A stretch of DNA of 64,000 nucleotides from Emcibacteraceae bacterium (GCA_041396985.1 JAWKXO010000002.1:569501-633500); one strand, 5' to 3'; positions 54,188 through 62,947 are shown, counted from the first letter of the stretch. Translations and numbers: made by a program. The notes: generated by a model not told the origin, from the letters alone.

Positions 54188-54844
54188 TCAAGTTTCCGGA
54201 AAATCATCCAATACGCTTTTATAAGAACCCTTGTGGTCAATATTACTTTCGGTCATTGACGGGGCATCAATAAATATCTGCACCGCTTCCTCAATTGATT
54301 TCATAAGTCCATCAAAATCTCTTTCCGCTCCCCCGTCTATCCATTCCACTTTACAGTCACTGATATTTGACATCGTGTCACTGATAAGAACAATCTGACC
54401 GTTATAATCACTTGATGTTTTTATTGTATCGATTTTCTTTCTGAGCATAGGGAGCATTTTTTCATCAACGCGAATAACCATTCGTGGTTCCGTTGGATTG
54501 TTTCTCATGCATTCCTCTACCAGATTTTCAATTTCTCTGATCGGTTTATCAGACACAATAGCAGGGGCTAGTTTCTGAATAATAGCCAGAACAAGGGCTG
54601 TTGCATTCTTTTCCATAATCGCAACCTGTTCTTCATGGCGGGCTAATAATGTTGAAAAAGAACTCCTGATATCCTCCAGAATTATTTCACAACTTTTTTC
54701 TATGGAACCGAGCGATTCAGAATATCCCTGCTCTTTTCCTTGCGCAAAAGCTTCATCACGGGCAAATTGCATTTTGCTCGAATAACCACCGCTGGAAGCG
54801 TCAGCTGAAAAGTCATCATCGAATGTAAATTTAACGGATTCCAT
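54188..54844 (-). CDS. fliH: Flagellar export regulator FliH-like protein
   Basis: Inhibitor and carrier of FliI that tethers it to the C-ring. The 218-aa product has an N-terminal acidic segment and a long helical region rich in Ala, Glu and Lys (about 25-100, FARDEAFAQGKEQGYSESLGSIEKSCEII). A C-terminal globular domain follows with NPTEPRMVIRVDEKMLPMLRKKI and LISDTMSNISDCKVEWIDGGAERDFDGLM, the VxWxxGGxxxD-type pattern of FliH. Sequence conservation is low in the family; the place between fliG and fliN is diagnostic. Confidence 0.82.
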   Translation of the reverse strand: MESVKFTFDDDFSADASSGGYSSKMQFARDEAFAQGKEQGYSESLGSIEKSCEIILEDIRSSFSTLLARHEEQVAIMEKNATALVLAIIQKLAPAIVSDKPIREIENLVEECMRNNPTEPRMVIRVDEKMLPMLRKKIDTIKTSSDYNGQIVLISDTMSNISDCKVEWIDGGAERDFDGLMKSIEEAVQIFIDAPSMTESNIDHKGSYKSVLDDFPET

Positions 54845-54853
54845 ATTATTTCT

Positions 54854-55867
54854 CTAATATACCAATTCTTCTTCGCCTTTTTCGGAAAGTATAATCTCCC
54901 CGGCATCGGCCAGGTCTTTGGCGACAGCAACAATTTCCATTTGGGCTTCATCAACATCTTTAAGTTTTACAGGGCCCATGGCCTCCATGTCTTCTTTAAG
55001 AATTTTAGCAGCGCGTTCAGACATATTGCTGAAAAATAAATCCCTGATTTTATCGGATGCCCCCTTCATTGCGAGACCAAGTCTGTCTTTGTCTATATTT
55101 CTCAGCAGTGTCTGTGCGCCAGTGGCATCAAGTTTCTGAAGATCTTCAAAAGTAAACATGAGCGCCCGAATTCTTTCAGCACTTTCCCTGTTCCGGTCCT
55201 CAAGGGCCGTAAGGAAACGAGCCTCCGATGCGCGGTCCAGATAATTGAAAATATCAGCAATGGTTTCATGGCTGTCTTTTCGACTGGTTCGGGCCAGATT
55301 GTTCATAAACTCAACACGAAGGGTACTTTCAACCTTATCAAGAATATCTTTTTGAACAGGTTCCATTTTCAGCATACGGTTGATCACTTCCATTGCAAAT
55401 TCGTCTGGAAGAACGCTTAATACAGCAGAAGCATGTTCGGGCTTAATTTTGGAAAGGATGACCGAAACCGTTTGCGGATATTCATTTTTAAGATAAGTGG
55501 CAAGGACGACTTCATTTACATTGCCAAGCTTATCCCACATGGTACGTCCGGCCGGACCGCGTATCTCATCCATAATTTGCGATACACGATCATCAGGCAG
55601 CATTTTATGAAGCAGCCTTTCTGTGTTATCAAAGCTTCCTGTCAATGATCCTACTGAAGAGACACCATTGGCAAATTCCAGAAAAAGCTCTTCAACCACC
55701 TGCGCTTCAACGGTACCAAGCGATGACATTGCCAAAGAGAGCTCTTTGATTTCCTCATCATCCAGCAGACTCCAGATAATCCGACCATGTTCCTCGCCAA
55801 GCGCGATCATCAACGCTGCGGCTTTGTCATAGGAATTTAAGTCCTGTATTCGTGTAATGTTTCCCAC
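54854..55867 (-). CDS. fliG: Flagellar motor switch protein FliG
   Basis: Torque-generating C-ring protein attached to FliF. The 337-aa protein has the N domain (SYDKAAALMIALGEEHGRIIWSLL), the middle domain (EYPQTVSVILSKIKPEHASAVLSVLPDEFAMEVINRML; EHPQ here is EYPQ) and the C domain with the charged torque helix (DRLGLAMKGASDKIRDLFFSNMSERAAKILKEDMEAMGPVKLKDVDEAQMEIV region). GTG start. It is directly downstream of fliF (6 bp). Confidence 0.95.
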   Translation of the reverse strand: MGNITRIQDLNSYDKAAALMIALGEEHGRIIWSLLDDEEIKELSLAMSSLGTVEAQVVEELFLEFANGVSSVGSLTGSFDNTERLLHKMLPDDRVSQIMDEIRGPAGRTMWDKLGNVNEVVLATYLKNEYPQTVSVILSKIKPEHASAVLSVLPDEFAMEVINRMLKMEPVQKDILDKVESTLRVEFMNNLARTSRKDSHETIADIFNYLDRASEARFLTALEDRNRESAERIRALMFTFEDLQKLDATGAQTLLRNIDKDRLGLAMKGASDKIRDLFFSNMSERAAKILKEDMEAMGPVKLKDVDEAQMEIVAVAKDLADAGEIILSEKGEEELVY

Positions 55868-55873
55868 TATTTA

Positions 55874-57613
55874 TTATCCATATAGCCAGCTTCTAACAAC
55901 AGCAACGGACTCGTCCGGATGCCGTTCAACAAGCTCACCCACTTTTTTCAAGGTGGTTGCCTGAATTCTTCCTTCTACAGCGGCGACGTCAATCGCCGCT
56001 TCCATACCCTGTTGCTGGGCAACTTCACGGGCGGAAATTCTGTCTTCACGTCTTACGGGCAATGGTGGTGGCGCAGGCGGCGCAAGTGCTGCCTGTTGCT
56101 GATCATAGCCGGTAATCTGCTGTTGCGGTGCATACCCGGCACCAGGGGCAACGGCACCTGCCAATTGCGCCTGTCTTGGCATTCCATCACCACTTTGCGA
56201 TGTCATCATATAAGAAATAAGTGGTCGCAAGCCAAACAGGATAAGCAAAACAGATACGATAAAGAGCGTAGCTATTTCAGCAACACGCATAATATCTATA
56301 TTAGCCAAATCAAACATTGACTTTTCAACTTCTGCTTCACCATAATCAATTGGTGCGAATTCCATATTAATGACGCTTACCGTATCACCGCGTGTTTCAT
56401 CAAATCCGATTGTTGATTTAACCAGCTCTTCAATCTGTGTAATTTCAGCATCTGAACGGGGTTGATATGTGATTGGCGTTACGGTTCCATCGTCAGCAGT
56501 TTCGCCGCCCTGATAACGACCATCAACCAATACGGCGACGGATAGTTTTCTGACTGAACCAGCCTCATTAACCTGTGTACTGATTGTCTTGGAAATGCTG
56601 TAATTCGTAACTTCTTCACTCTCGGAAGAATTATTCTGACTTTGGATGTCCGGTCCTGTGTCTTCTGCAATGCCGGCATTGGGCAGGTTGTTTGCGACTG
56701 AAATTGCCTGGTCTTCTTCTGCATTTTGAACATCCGTAGAAGATTTTTCCCGCGTTGTTGTTGAAAGGACAACGGCTCCATCCGGATCATAAGTCTCCGA
56801 ATTGCTGGTGGTTCTGTTCATATCCAGTTCTGCTGTTACTTCGGCTCTTACTTTGCCTTGGCCAACAGTTTTGGCAATCAGTTCTTCAATCTGTGTACGC
56901 AGCCTGTTTTCCAAAGAAATTTTCTTTTCTTCAATTGATGTTGCCAGCGAACCAACTTCACCTTCGGGAGAACTGCGGGCAAGCAGAGAGCCTTGCTGGT
57001 CAACAATTGAAATACGCTCCTGATTTAGCTCCGGTACAGCCGCCGCAACCAGATTTTGAATTGCGATAATTTGTCCGCGGCCAAGTCTGCCTCCTCTTGT
57101 CTTGATAAAAATAGAGGCGGACCCTTCGCGGCTTTCATTACTAAAAAGCCGTCTTTGGGGAAGAACCAGATGAATTCTTGAACTGGATACCTGGTCAATA
57201 GAATTAATGGTTCTTGCCAGTTCACCTTCCAGGGCACGCAGGCTGTTAATATTCTGCACAAAACTTGTCGTGCCAAGATTATCCTGATTATCGAAAATTT
57301 CATATCCGACGGAACCACCTGTATTGAGGCCCTGTGCGGCAATATCCATCCGAAGTCTGGATACCCTGTCTTTTGGCACCAGAATGGTACTTCCATCTCC
57401 AACGAGTTCGTATGGTATGTTCTGCCCTTCAAGATTCTGGACAATCTGAGAGCTGTCCGCCAGGTCAAGACCACTAAAAAGCAGTGACATTTGTGGCGTA
57501 GATAAACGCATCGTTAAAAATGCAAAGAAACCTATGGTAATTAAGGCGACAGTCGCCATAGCGGCTAGTCTCGGGGCGCCCAACGTCCTAAAGAATTCTG
57601 CTAAACCATTCAC
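55874..57613 (-). CDS. fliF: Flagellar MS-ring protein FliF
   Basis: Forms the MS ring in the inner membrane. The frame is open 32 codons further upstream to a TTG, but the GTG at 57613 has AAGGGA eight bases upstream and gives 579 aa, nearer family length. First membrane helix at about residues 15-35 (LAAMATVALITIGFFAFLTM), then ring-building motifs (LFSGLDLADSSQIVQNLEGQNIPYEL, ARTINSIDQVSSSRIHLVLPQRRLF). A long variable loop, the second helix (IATLFIVSVLLILFGLRPLI) and a C-terminal FliG-binding tail (HPDESVAVVRSWL) follow. First gene of the fliF-fliG-fliH-fliN-motA-flbD-flhA run. Confidence 0.94.
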   Translation of the reverse strand: MNGLAEFFRTLGAPRLAAMATVALITIGFFAFLTMRLSTPQMSLLFSGLDLADSSQIVQNLEGQNIPYELVGDGSTILVPKDRVSRLRMDIAAQGLNTGGSVGYEIFDNQDNLGTTSFVQNINSLRALEGELARTINSIDQVSSSRIHLVLPQRRLFSNESREGSASIFIKTRGGRLGRGQIIAIQNLVAAAVPELNQERISIVDQQGSLLARSSPEGEVGSLATSIEEKKISLENRLRTQIEELIAKTVGQGKVRAEVTAELDMNRTTSNSETYDPDGAVVLSTTTREKSSTDVQNAEEDQAISVANNLPNAGIAEDTGPDIQSQNNSSESEEVTNYSISKTISTQVNEAGSVRKLSVAVLVDGRYQGGETADDGTVTPITYQPRSDAEITQIEELVKSTIGFDETRGDTVSVINMEFAPIDYGEAEVEKSMFDLANIDIMRVAEIATLFIVSVLLILFGLRPLISYMMTSQSGDGMPRQAQLAGAVAPGAGYAPQQQITGYDQQQAALAPPAPPPLPVRREDRISAREVAQQQGMEAAIDVAAVEGRIQATTLKKVGELVERHPDESVAVVRSWLYG

Positions 57614-57757
57614 AATATTAATCCCTTGTATGTGATTTAACAAATAGACCCCGTTCTGTGTATCTATCTGATTCTTACTATTTTTTCGTTGGAGCACATT
57701 CTTGCTCAACTTAAGCTAAAGAGAGTGTATCAGCTCTTTAGTAAACAGAAAGTTAAT

Positions 57758-57778
57758 ACTAGGCAGATATTGCCTAGT
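57758..57778. promoter_or_regulatory. Inverted repeat upstream of fliF (candidate FlbD site)
   Basis: ACTAGGCA, five spacer bases, TGCCTAGT: a perfect 8-bp inverted repeat about 145 bp upstream of the fliF start. The core GGCA-N5-TGCC followed by TAGT recurs before flgK. The geometry fits a dimeric enhancer-binding protein such as FlbD, encoded in the same operon. No matching sigma-54 promoter with correct spacing was found between the repeat and fliF, so repression or a sigma-70 promoter is possible. Confidence 0.5.
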
Positions 57779-57893
57779 TTAATTTTTTTTTCAAGAGACA
57801 TTCGTAAAAATAATGCTTTTTATGCGAAAAAAAACCATTTTTATAAATCTAAGGTTGTGGCATGTTAATGTATGAATCGTTTAAGTGTTAAAA

Positions 57894-57927
57894 AAAATAC
57901 CGCGTGGAAAAATTCCCGCGGTATTTT
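57894..57927 (-). terminator. Terminator of sciP
   Basis: On the minus strand a stem AAATACCGCG/CGCGGTATTT with a roughly 12-nt loop is followed by a run of T, 25 bp after the sciP stop. It isolates sciP from the fliF operon. Confidence 0.8.
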
Positions 57928-57951
57928 ATCCAATTTTCTTGGCAAACAATT

Positions 57952-58251
57952 TTAATGATTTTGAATTTTACTCTTATCCTGACGATAGTCCTGTACACGT
58001 GTCGTGCGCAGACCAAGAAGTCCGTCTTCATCTATGGCTCTTTGCCATGAGAGGAACTCCTCAACAGAAAGGGTATATTTTCTGCAAGCATCTTCTAATG
58101 AAAGGAGACCACCCCTCACTGCTGCAACAACTTCTGCCTTTCTTCGGACAACCCACCGTTTTGTATCTTTCGGCGGTAAATCCTTCAAGGTTAATTGTTC
58201 ACCAGTTGGCCCAACAACTGAATCTGTTTCTACCATATTTTTATTACTCAT
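57952..58251 (-). CDS. sciP: CtrA inhibitor SciP (DUF1153)
   Basis: Small helix-turn-helix protein which in Caulobacter binds CtrA on DNA and blocks recruitment of RNA polymerase. The 99-aa product has the DUF1153 core PPKDTKRWVVRRKAEVVAAVRGGLLSLEDACRKYTLSVEEFLSWQRAIDEDGLLGLRTTRVQDYR (the key helices are RRKAEVVAAV and SLEDACRKYTLS with the WQ turn). It is a single-gene unit between fliF and flgE with terminators on both sides. Location within the flagellar block, 15 kb from ctrA, supports joint control of motility. Confidence 0.9.
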   Translation of the reverse strand: MSNKNMVETDSVVGPTGEQLTLKDLPPKDTKRWVVRRKAEVVAAVRGGLLSLEDACRKYTLSVEEFLSWQRAIDEDGLLGLRTTRVQDYRQDKSKIQNH

Positions 58252-58350
58252 ATTAGGTTATTTTTCCGGTAACTTGGATTAACGGTTACAAGAATATGAC
58301 AAGTGTCTAAAAATATGATTAATGAACAGCGTAAATTTGTGGTGAATGTT

Positions 58351-58378
58351 TGATAAAATTTTATCATATCCCGATATG
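58351..58378. promoter_or_regulatory. Paired palindromes upstream of sciP
   Basis: The perfect 16-bp palindrome TGATAAAATTTTATCA runs into a second inverted repeat, CATATC-CC-GATATG, one base overlapping. They lie 100-127 bp upstream of the sciP ATG and just after the flgE terminator. They look like an operator for one or two dimeric regulators; I recognise neither. Confidence 0.4.
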
Positions 58379-58385
58379 GCACAAA

Positions 58386-58413
58386 AAAACCCCCTGGAGA
58401 AACAGGGGGTTTT
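58386..58413 (-). terminator. Terminator of fliK-flgD-flgE
   Basis: On the minus strand AACCCCCTG pairs with CAGGGGGTT and is followed by seven T, 20 bp after the flgE stop. Confidence 0.9.
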
Positions 58414-58432
58414 AGTGTTAAGATATTGATTA

Positions 58433-59815
58433 TTAACGTTTAATCGAGTTAAGCTCGTTTAACATTTCATCAGCAGTTGTGATGATTTTTGTGCTCGCAG
58501 AAAATGCTCTTTGTACCGTAATAAGATTGGTAAATTCAGCAGCAAGATCAACTGTAGATGCTTCCAGAGTCGATGGTGCCACCAAACCTGCACCACCTTT
58601 ACCGGCCAATTTTAAGTCACCTTCACCGGATGCATCGGAAATTGTGTAACTGTTTCCTTGTCTTCGTGTAAGACCATCGGGATTTTGGAAAGTTGAGATT
58701 GGCAGGATAAAGACATCTCTGGCAAGACCGTTGTTAAAGAGGGCCGTCACAATACCTTCTTCATTCACGGAGACGCCAATAACACTACCGAATTTTGCAC
58801 CGTTCGCGGTCGTTGAGATCACAGTTGATTCTCCGGCGAATTCAGAAATACCGTCGCTTTGTCCATCTGATCCAAGATTAAATGAAATTAAACCTGGATC
58901 CGCTCCACCTCCCCAGTTAATTGTCAACGGTGCAAGAAGGCTAGCTGATGTGCCGGCAATATCAATTGTACCATCGCCGTTAAAGGCAATTTGCCCAGCC
59001 GCTATTTGACCGGTACCTGGTAGAGATTGAACTCCAAGGTCAGAGGCAGGGCTTACAAAAATTTCTGCGTTCCACAAATTATCTGTCTGTTTAAGGGCAG
59101 CAAAAGTGACTGTATGAACGCCACCTTTTGCGTCATAAACCTGAATATTTGTCTGGAAATCAGGTTTGGTCCCCTGAGTAGCAGGAACTATACCGGCTGA
59201 TATATCGGCATCATAACCTGCCATAGAACCAGCAGCAGTACCGGAGTTATAGGTTGCCCCGGTCACGGCAGCGCTAATGGGCTGGGATGATTGTAAGTTA
59301 GCCCGGATTGCCACGTCTGTTGTCGCTTCAGCGGTAATTGTGAAGTTTGAAACGTTGATAGGTGTTAGATTGGCAATATTCACTGTCGGCGGGTTACCGT
59401 TTGAATCAAGCTGATAGCCTTGCAGATAAAGTCCTGCAGTATTTTGCAAAAAGCCGTTATCATCCGGCGTAAAAGATCCAGCACGAGTGAAGGATATTGT
59501 TGCATCAGGATTTTGGCTGTTTACCTGATTCGAGACCACGAAAAAGCCACTTCCGTCGATACTTAGATCTGTTGCCGAGGTTGAACCCTGCAACAGACCC
59601 TGATGACTGATCAAGGCTTGAGGTTTGGCAATTACACCACCAGGTGAATAGGAAGCGGTGGAATTGGACTCAGTTACGAGTGAAGAGAATTTAGCTTCTG
59701 TACCTTTATAGCCCACGGTATTAATGTTCACGATATTATCGGAAATCATACCCATGGCGCTACTGTTCGCGGCCAGACCGGACACTCCGGAAAAAAGTGA
59801 TGCGTAAAGACTCAT
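58433..59815 (-). CDS. flgE: Flagellar hook protein FlgE
   Basis: Polymerises into the hook. The 460-aa protein begins with the rod/hook family signature SLYASLFSGVSGLAANSSAMGMISDNIVNINTVGYK. FSSLVTES and a D1/D2 region follow (GFFVVSNQ, FTRAGSFTPDDNGFLQNTAGLYLQGYQLD). It ends VDLAAEFTNLITVQRAFSASTKIITTADEMLNELNSIKR, the paired terminal helices of axial proteins. AAGGAG precedes the ATG. Third gene of fliK-flgD-flgE, closed by a terminator. Confidence 0.95.
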   Translation of the reverse strand: MSLYASLFSGVSGLAANSSAMGMISDNIVNINTVGYKGTEAKFSSLVTESNSTASYSPGGVIAKPQALISHQGLLQGSTSATDLSIDGSGFFVVSNQVNSQNPDATISFTRAGSFTPDDNGFLQNTAGLYLQGYQLDSNGNPPTVNIANLTPINVSNFTITAEATTDVAIRANLQSSQPISAAVTGATYNSGTAAGSMAGYDADISAGIVPATQGTKPDFQTNIQVYDAKGGVHTVTFAALKQTDNLWNAEIFVSPASDLGVQSLPGTGQIAAGQIAFNGDGTIDIAGTSASLLAPLTINWGGGADPGLISFNLGSDGQSDGISEFAGESTVISTTANGAKFGSVIGVSVNEEGIVTALFNNGLARDVFILPISTFQNPDGLTRRQGNSYTISDASGEGDLKLAGKGGAGLVAPSTLEASTVDLAAEFTNLITVQRAFSASTKIITTADEMLNELNSIKR

Positions 59816-59890
59816 TTTGGTACTCCTTTTCTAATTGAATGACCTAATTGTCAGACAGTTGTTTCTTTAAATTGTTTTGCGTTTCACGCA

Positions 59891-60574
59891 TTATTCAGTA
59901 CCGCTTTCTACCGGTGTGGTTTCTTGTTTAATGTCTTTTACTGTAAGAACATTTGTTGGTGATGTTAAAAGACCGTTTGCGGCAAGTAATACGTTACCGT
60001 TCACGGTTTCAAGGCTCTCAACTATTCCTTTTGAATAAATACTAAAATCCACTTTCTCGTCATTTGGAGAAATGGCCTCTACTTCAAGTGTGTAGATTTC
60101 TTTTTCCGTTCCTTCAGGAGCGTTCCAGACGAACTGATGCAGACCGGATTTCAATTCACCGGTTTCAGAGTGAACCTCTAATCCGTTTTGATCTTTAACA
60201 ATCAGCTTTGTTGTTTTGGTTGGCGCGCTTAGGGCATATTCCCATTTCACGGTACCATCGTCGCCCAAACCAGCTTTATCAGAAGCGATGGTAACTTCCT
60301 TACCAAGGTAACCGACTGCATTTGTTGTTGTTAAAGCCTGATTTTGCGCAATCAGGCTTTCCAGATTTTTATTGGTTGCGATAGACTGTTCAACACCAGT
60401 GAATGAAACAAGTTGTTGTGTGAATTGGTTGGAATCCATCGGCGCCAGCGGATCCTGATATTGCAGCTGCGTGGTAAGCAGATGCAGAAAATTATTAAAA
60501 TCTTTTGCAAGTGTGGCCGTGGATGCACCAGCAGTTGACTGTCCCTGACTTCCTGTTACTGAATTAATATCCAT
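59891..60574 (-). CDS. flgD: Hook-capping scaffold protein FlgD
   Basis: Temporary cap that guides FlgE assembly. The 227-aa protein has the N-terminal export/assembly segment (KDFNNFLHLLTTQLQYQDPLAPMDSNQFTQQLVSFTGVEQSI) diagnostic of FlgD, the conserved ALTTTNAVGYLGKEVTI and a beta-rich Tudor/FnIII-like C-terminus (HQFVWNAPEGTEKEIYTLEVEA). AAGGAA lies upstream of the ATG. It is 14 bp after fliK and 75 bp before flgE. Confidence 0.95.
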   Translation of the reverse strand: MDINSVTGSQGQSTAGASTATLAKDFNNFLHLLTTQLQYQDPLAPMDSNQFTQQLVSFTGVEQSIATNKNLESLIAQNQALTTTNAVGYLGKEVTIASDKAGLGDDGTVKWEYALSAPTKTTKLIVKDQNGLEVHSETGELKSGLHQFVWNAPEGTEKEIYTLEVEAISPNDEKVDFSIYSKGIVESLETVNGNVLLAANGLLTSPTNVLTVKDIKQETTPVESGTE

Positions 60575-60588
60575 TTTACTTCCTTTTC

Positions 60589-62460
60589 TTACACACTTAT
60601 ATCAATAGCCTGATTTGAATATCCCAGGCTTACATATTGGGGTAGGTCAACTTGCATAAATTCTTCACTCTTCATCGGCTCACTGAAATGTCTGCCTGAG
60701 GAAGTGAATTGTTGCGAATTTTGTTCCTGACTTTGTTTCATGAGTGAAAAACTCATCTCTTTCTGTGATAGATTTATTCCTGCATCCTGAAGCGCTCTTC
60801 CAAGAGAGTGCTGGTCACGCTGAAGCATTGATAAAGTTTTTTCACTTTCGACCATCATTGATGCATGCATTTTACCATCGGCCATAAATTCAACTTTTAC
60901 ATCGACCAGTCCCAGTTCTACCGGATGAAGTCTGATACTGAAATTATGATGGCCACCACCAATATTTCTGTTTATGGCTACTGTAATTTGCTCATTGATC
61001 ATTCTGGTCATGGCTGGATTATCAGCTTTTAAAATGCCGATCTGGTGTGTTGCTGCATTTTGTGTATGGACCTGCTGCGCTATCAGTAAACCACCATTGG
61101 CAATAAGCGGTTGGCCATTTAGAGGGTTATTTTGGGGTAGCAGAGTCTCGAATTTCTGCCCATTCGTTCCCAAATCAAGCTGAATATCACTTTTAGCGGC
61201 ATTTTGGGTTGTTGATGCTGTGGTGATATTCTGATTTTCTTTACTTATGGAAGCTGCTGTGTTCGCAGGAATCTGAGCCGACTTTTTCCCTCTTACAGAT
61301 GATAATGAATCTTCTTCAATTTTGCGAGAAGGCGATAGAGTCTGATCATTCTTGGCATTCTGGACCGCAGCTTGAGGGAGTAATTCAGCATGCGAGCTTT
61401 CATCCTTATTATTCAGGACGGGCTGCTCGGAATTCACATTGGCTTCAGTTGAATTTTCGTGATTTGATTTTGCCGCATCAGAAATTATTGTGCCGGCCTC
61501 TTGTGGCAAAATGCTGTCCGGCGCGGAAGTATTATTTTCATCAGATTTTTTTCCGGCTTCAGTATTTTGTGTCCTTATTTCTTTTTGTTCATTTTGTGTA
61601 TTATGGACAAAATCCGAAAACTCATTTTGGGAAGACTTCAAATCTGAGTTTTGTGCATAGTCTTCACCCGCCGTCTTATCTACCTGCGTTTTGGCATGAT
61701 TACTGACCACATTAGAGTCAGGACCATTGGGGTTTTTCTTCTGGTTATTTTCAGAAATTTCAGGCAGTTTTTCTTCAGGCTTACTTTCGTTTCTTTCTGA
61801 TCTTTCAGGGTTAACAGTTCCAGTGCTGGCAGGGATAGTGCTATTGGCACTGCTTTTGGTTTCCTGACCTGTTTCAACATTTTCTTGCACATTTTCATTG
61901 ATCGCTTCATTGCTGTCATTTGCTAATTCTTCAGGCGATAATGAAGTTTCACCTAAATTATGAGTGACCTGAACTGTTTCACCAGCAGTATTCCCGGCAT
62001 TGAGTATATTTTCATTAGTTTCATTAACGGTTTTCTGATCAGCTTTTATGACATCAACCTGAGGGGCTGCGACCTGCTCAATTTTTTCTTCGTCGATAAA
62101 TTGTTTCTGTTCATCTTTGTTTTTGACATCAGTTTTCTCAGAAGCAACGAAAGTTTTTTCTGTGCTCTGTTCTGCTTCGTTAGAAGGTTCCTTATCTTTA
62201 ATAATCTTTTTATCGACACTTTGATTTTCAGAACGACTTTCAGTTTTGCTTACAGAAGTCTTTTCCTTTTTTACCGCATGGTCATCAAGGTGATCAGAAA
62301 ATGATTTTTCATATTTCCCATCGGAATTGTTACTGATTTCGGATGTGCGCTCCTTTGCATTAGACGTGCCAACAGATGATGCATCAGGTCTTCTGATGCG
62401 ATCACCCGCCTGGCTCGCTGGAGGAAGCTCTTTCAATAATATTTCAACACTCGTTGTCAT
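60589..62460 (-). CDS. fliK: Flagellar hook-length control protein FliK
   Basis: Molecular ruler and substrate-specificity switch for flagellar export. The 623-aa protein has about 450 residues of disordered, Lys/Glu/Asn/Ser-rich sequence. The Flg_hook C-terminal domain follows (about residues 490-580) with HNFSIRLHPVELGLVDVKVEF and MHASMMVESEKTLSMLQRDQHSLGRALQDAGI. The tail is Gln-rich. A near-consensus sigma-54 promoter lies 39 bp upstream on the minus strand. First gene of the fliK-flgD-flgE unit. Confidence 0.93.
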   Translation of the reverse strand: MTTSVEILLKELPPASQAGDRIRRPDASSVGTSNAKERTSEISNNSDGKYEKSFSDHLDDHAVKKEKTSVSKTESRSENQSVDKKIIKDKEPSNEAEQSTEKTFVASEKTDVKNKDEQKQFIDEEKIEQVAAPQVDVIKADQKTVNETNENILNAGNTAGETVQVTHNLGETSLSPEELANDSNEAINENVQENVETGQETKSSANSTIPASTGTVNPERSERNESKPEEKLPEISENNQKKNPNGPDSNVVSNHAKTQVDKTAGEDYAQNSDLKSSQNEFSDFVHNTQNEQKEIRTQNTEAGKKSDENNTSAPDSILPQEAGTIISDAAKSNHENSTEANVNSEQPVLNNKDESSHAELLPQAAVQNAKNDQTLSPSRKIEEDSLSSVRGKKSAQIPANTAASISKENQNITTASTTQNAAKSDIQLDLGTNGQKFETLLPQNNPLNGQPLIANGGLLIAQQVHTQNAATHQIGILKADNPAMTRMINEQITVAINRNIGGGHHNFSIRLHPVELGLVDVKVEFMADGKMHASMMVESEKTLSMLQRDQHSLGRALQDAGINLSQKEMSFSLMKQSQEQNSQQFTSSGRHFSEPMKSEEFMQVDLPQYVSLGYSNQAIDISV

Positions 62461-62498
62461 ATAGAATTTAATCCGAATAATTTCATTCGGTCAGTTAA

Positions 62499-62516
62499 AT
62501 GCAAAAAGAGGGCCAG
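62499..62516 (-). promoter_or_regulatory. Sigma-54 promoter of fliK-flgD-flgE
   Basis: Read on the minus strand: TGGCCCTCTTTTTGCAT, with the -24 GG and -12 GC separated by exactly 10 bp, and a T run before the GC as in TGGCAC-N5-TTGCA. The predicted start is about 30 bp before the fliK ATG. Confidence 0.75.
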
Positions 62517-62695
62517 ATTCAATTATCAATATAACTCATTGATTATAAATGATTTTATTAGATGATATAATTTAATAAATTCGGTTTAGGCAAAAGATTC
62601 CGAGAGTGAATGTACGTTTTTTACCTAAAAGAAACAAAAATTGCCCAGGCTTAAATTTAAGGAGGAGAAGCGCCAAGAATAGATGATTTAATCAA

Positions 62696-62713
62696 TTGGC
62701 ATTAACTTTGCAT
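62696..62713 (+). promoter_or_regulatory. Sigma-54 promoter towards flgK
   Basis: TTGGCATTAACTTTGCAT has GG and GC separated by 10 bp and matches TGGCA-N6-TTGCA. It is the only plus-strand match of this quality in the spacer, about 225 bp before the flgK start. Confidence 0.65.
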
Positions 62714-62893
62714 ATAATCAGACGAATGAAGAAATTCAAAAACCAGAAATTTTGAAATATAAAGTAGTGTTTAAGTCTAAAAAATGAGTTTTTGCAAGTA
62801 GTTAGGAAGAAAAAACAGTGTTTGATAATAGAGCTTACAGTTGCAGGAAAATACCAGGGCATTTATTGGTCATAATACAATTTTGCTTTTTAA

Positions 62894-62910
62894 GGCAACT
62901 GTTGCCTAGT
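62894..62910. promoter_or_regulatory. Inverted repeat upstream of flgK (candidate FlbD site)
   Basis: GGCAA-CTG-TTGCC followed by TAGT, 38 bp before the flgK ATG and downstream of the predicted sigma-54 start. Same GGCA-N5-TGCCTAGT core as the repeat before fliF. Confidence 0.5.
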
Positions 62911-62947
62911 CTTCTGAACCAAATTGCACTGATCGGAGAAGAATGAA

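Larger units (their letters stand above)
62461..62947. other. Divergent fliK-flgK regulatory region (487 bp)
   Basis: No ORF of note. It holds a sigma-54 promoter for each side (minus near 62507, plus near 62704), an AT-rich middle (62520-62580) and the GGCA-N5-TGCC repeat near flgK. The putative flgK leader is about 225 nt long and otherwise featureless. Confidence 0.6.

Noticed and set aside
57820..57840. Sigma-54-like element upstream of fliF
   Set aside because: The -24 GG and -12 GC are 9 bp apart instead of 10, a spacing that normally abolishes activity.
62487..62504. Second plus-strand GG-N10-GC in the fliK-flgK spacer
   Set aside because: Flanking bases (CGGTCA, ATGCA) fit the consensus poorly, and it uses the same GC as the much better minus-strand promoter.
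62610..62655. Tiny ORF (14 codons) in the fliK-flgK spacer
   Set aside because: Too short, no ribosome site, and lies upstream of the predicted flgK transcript start.
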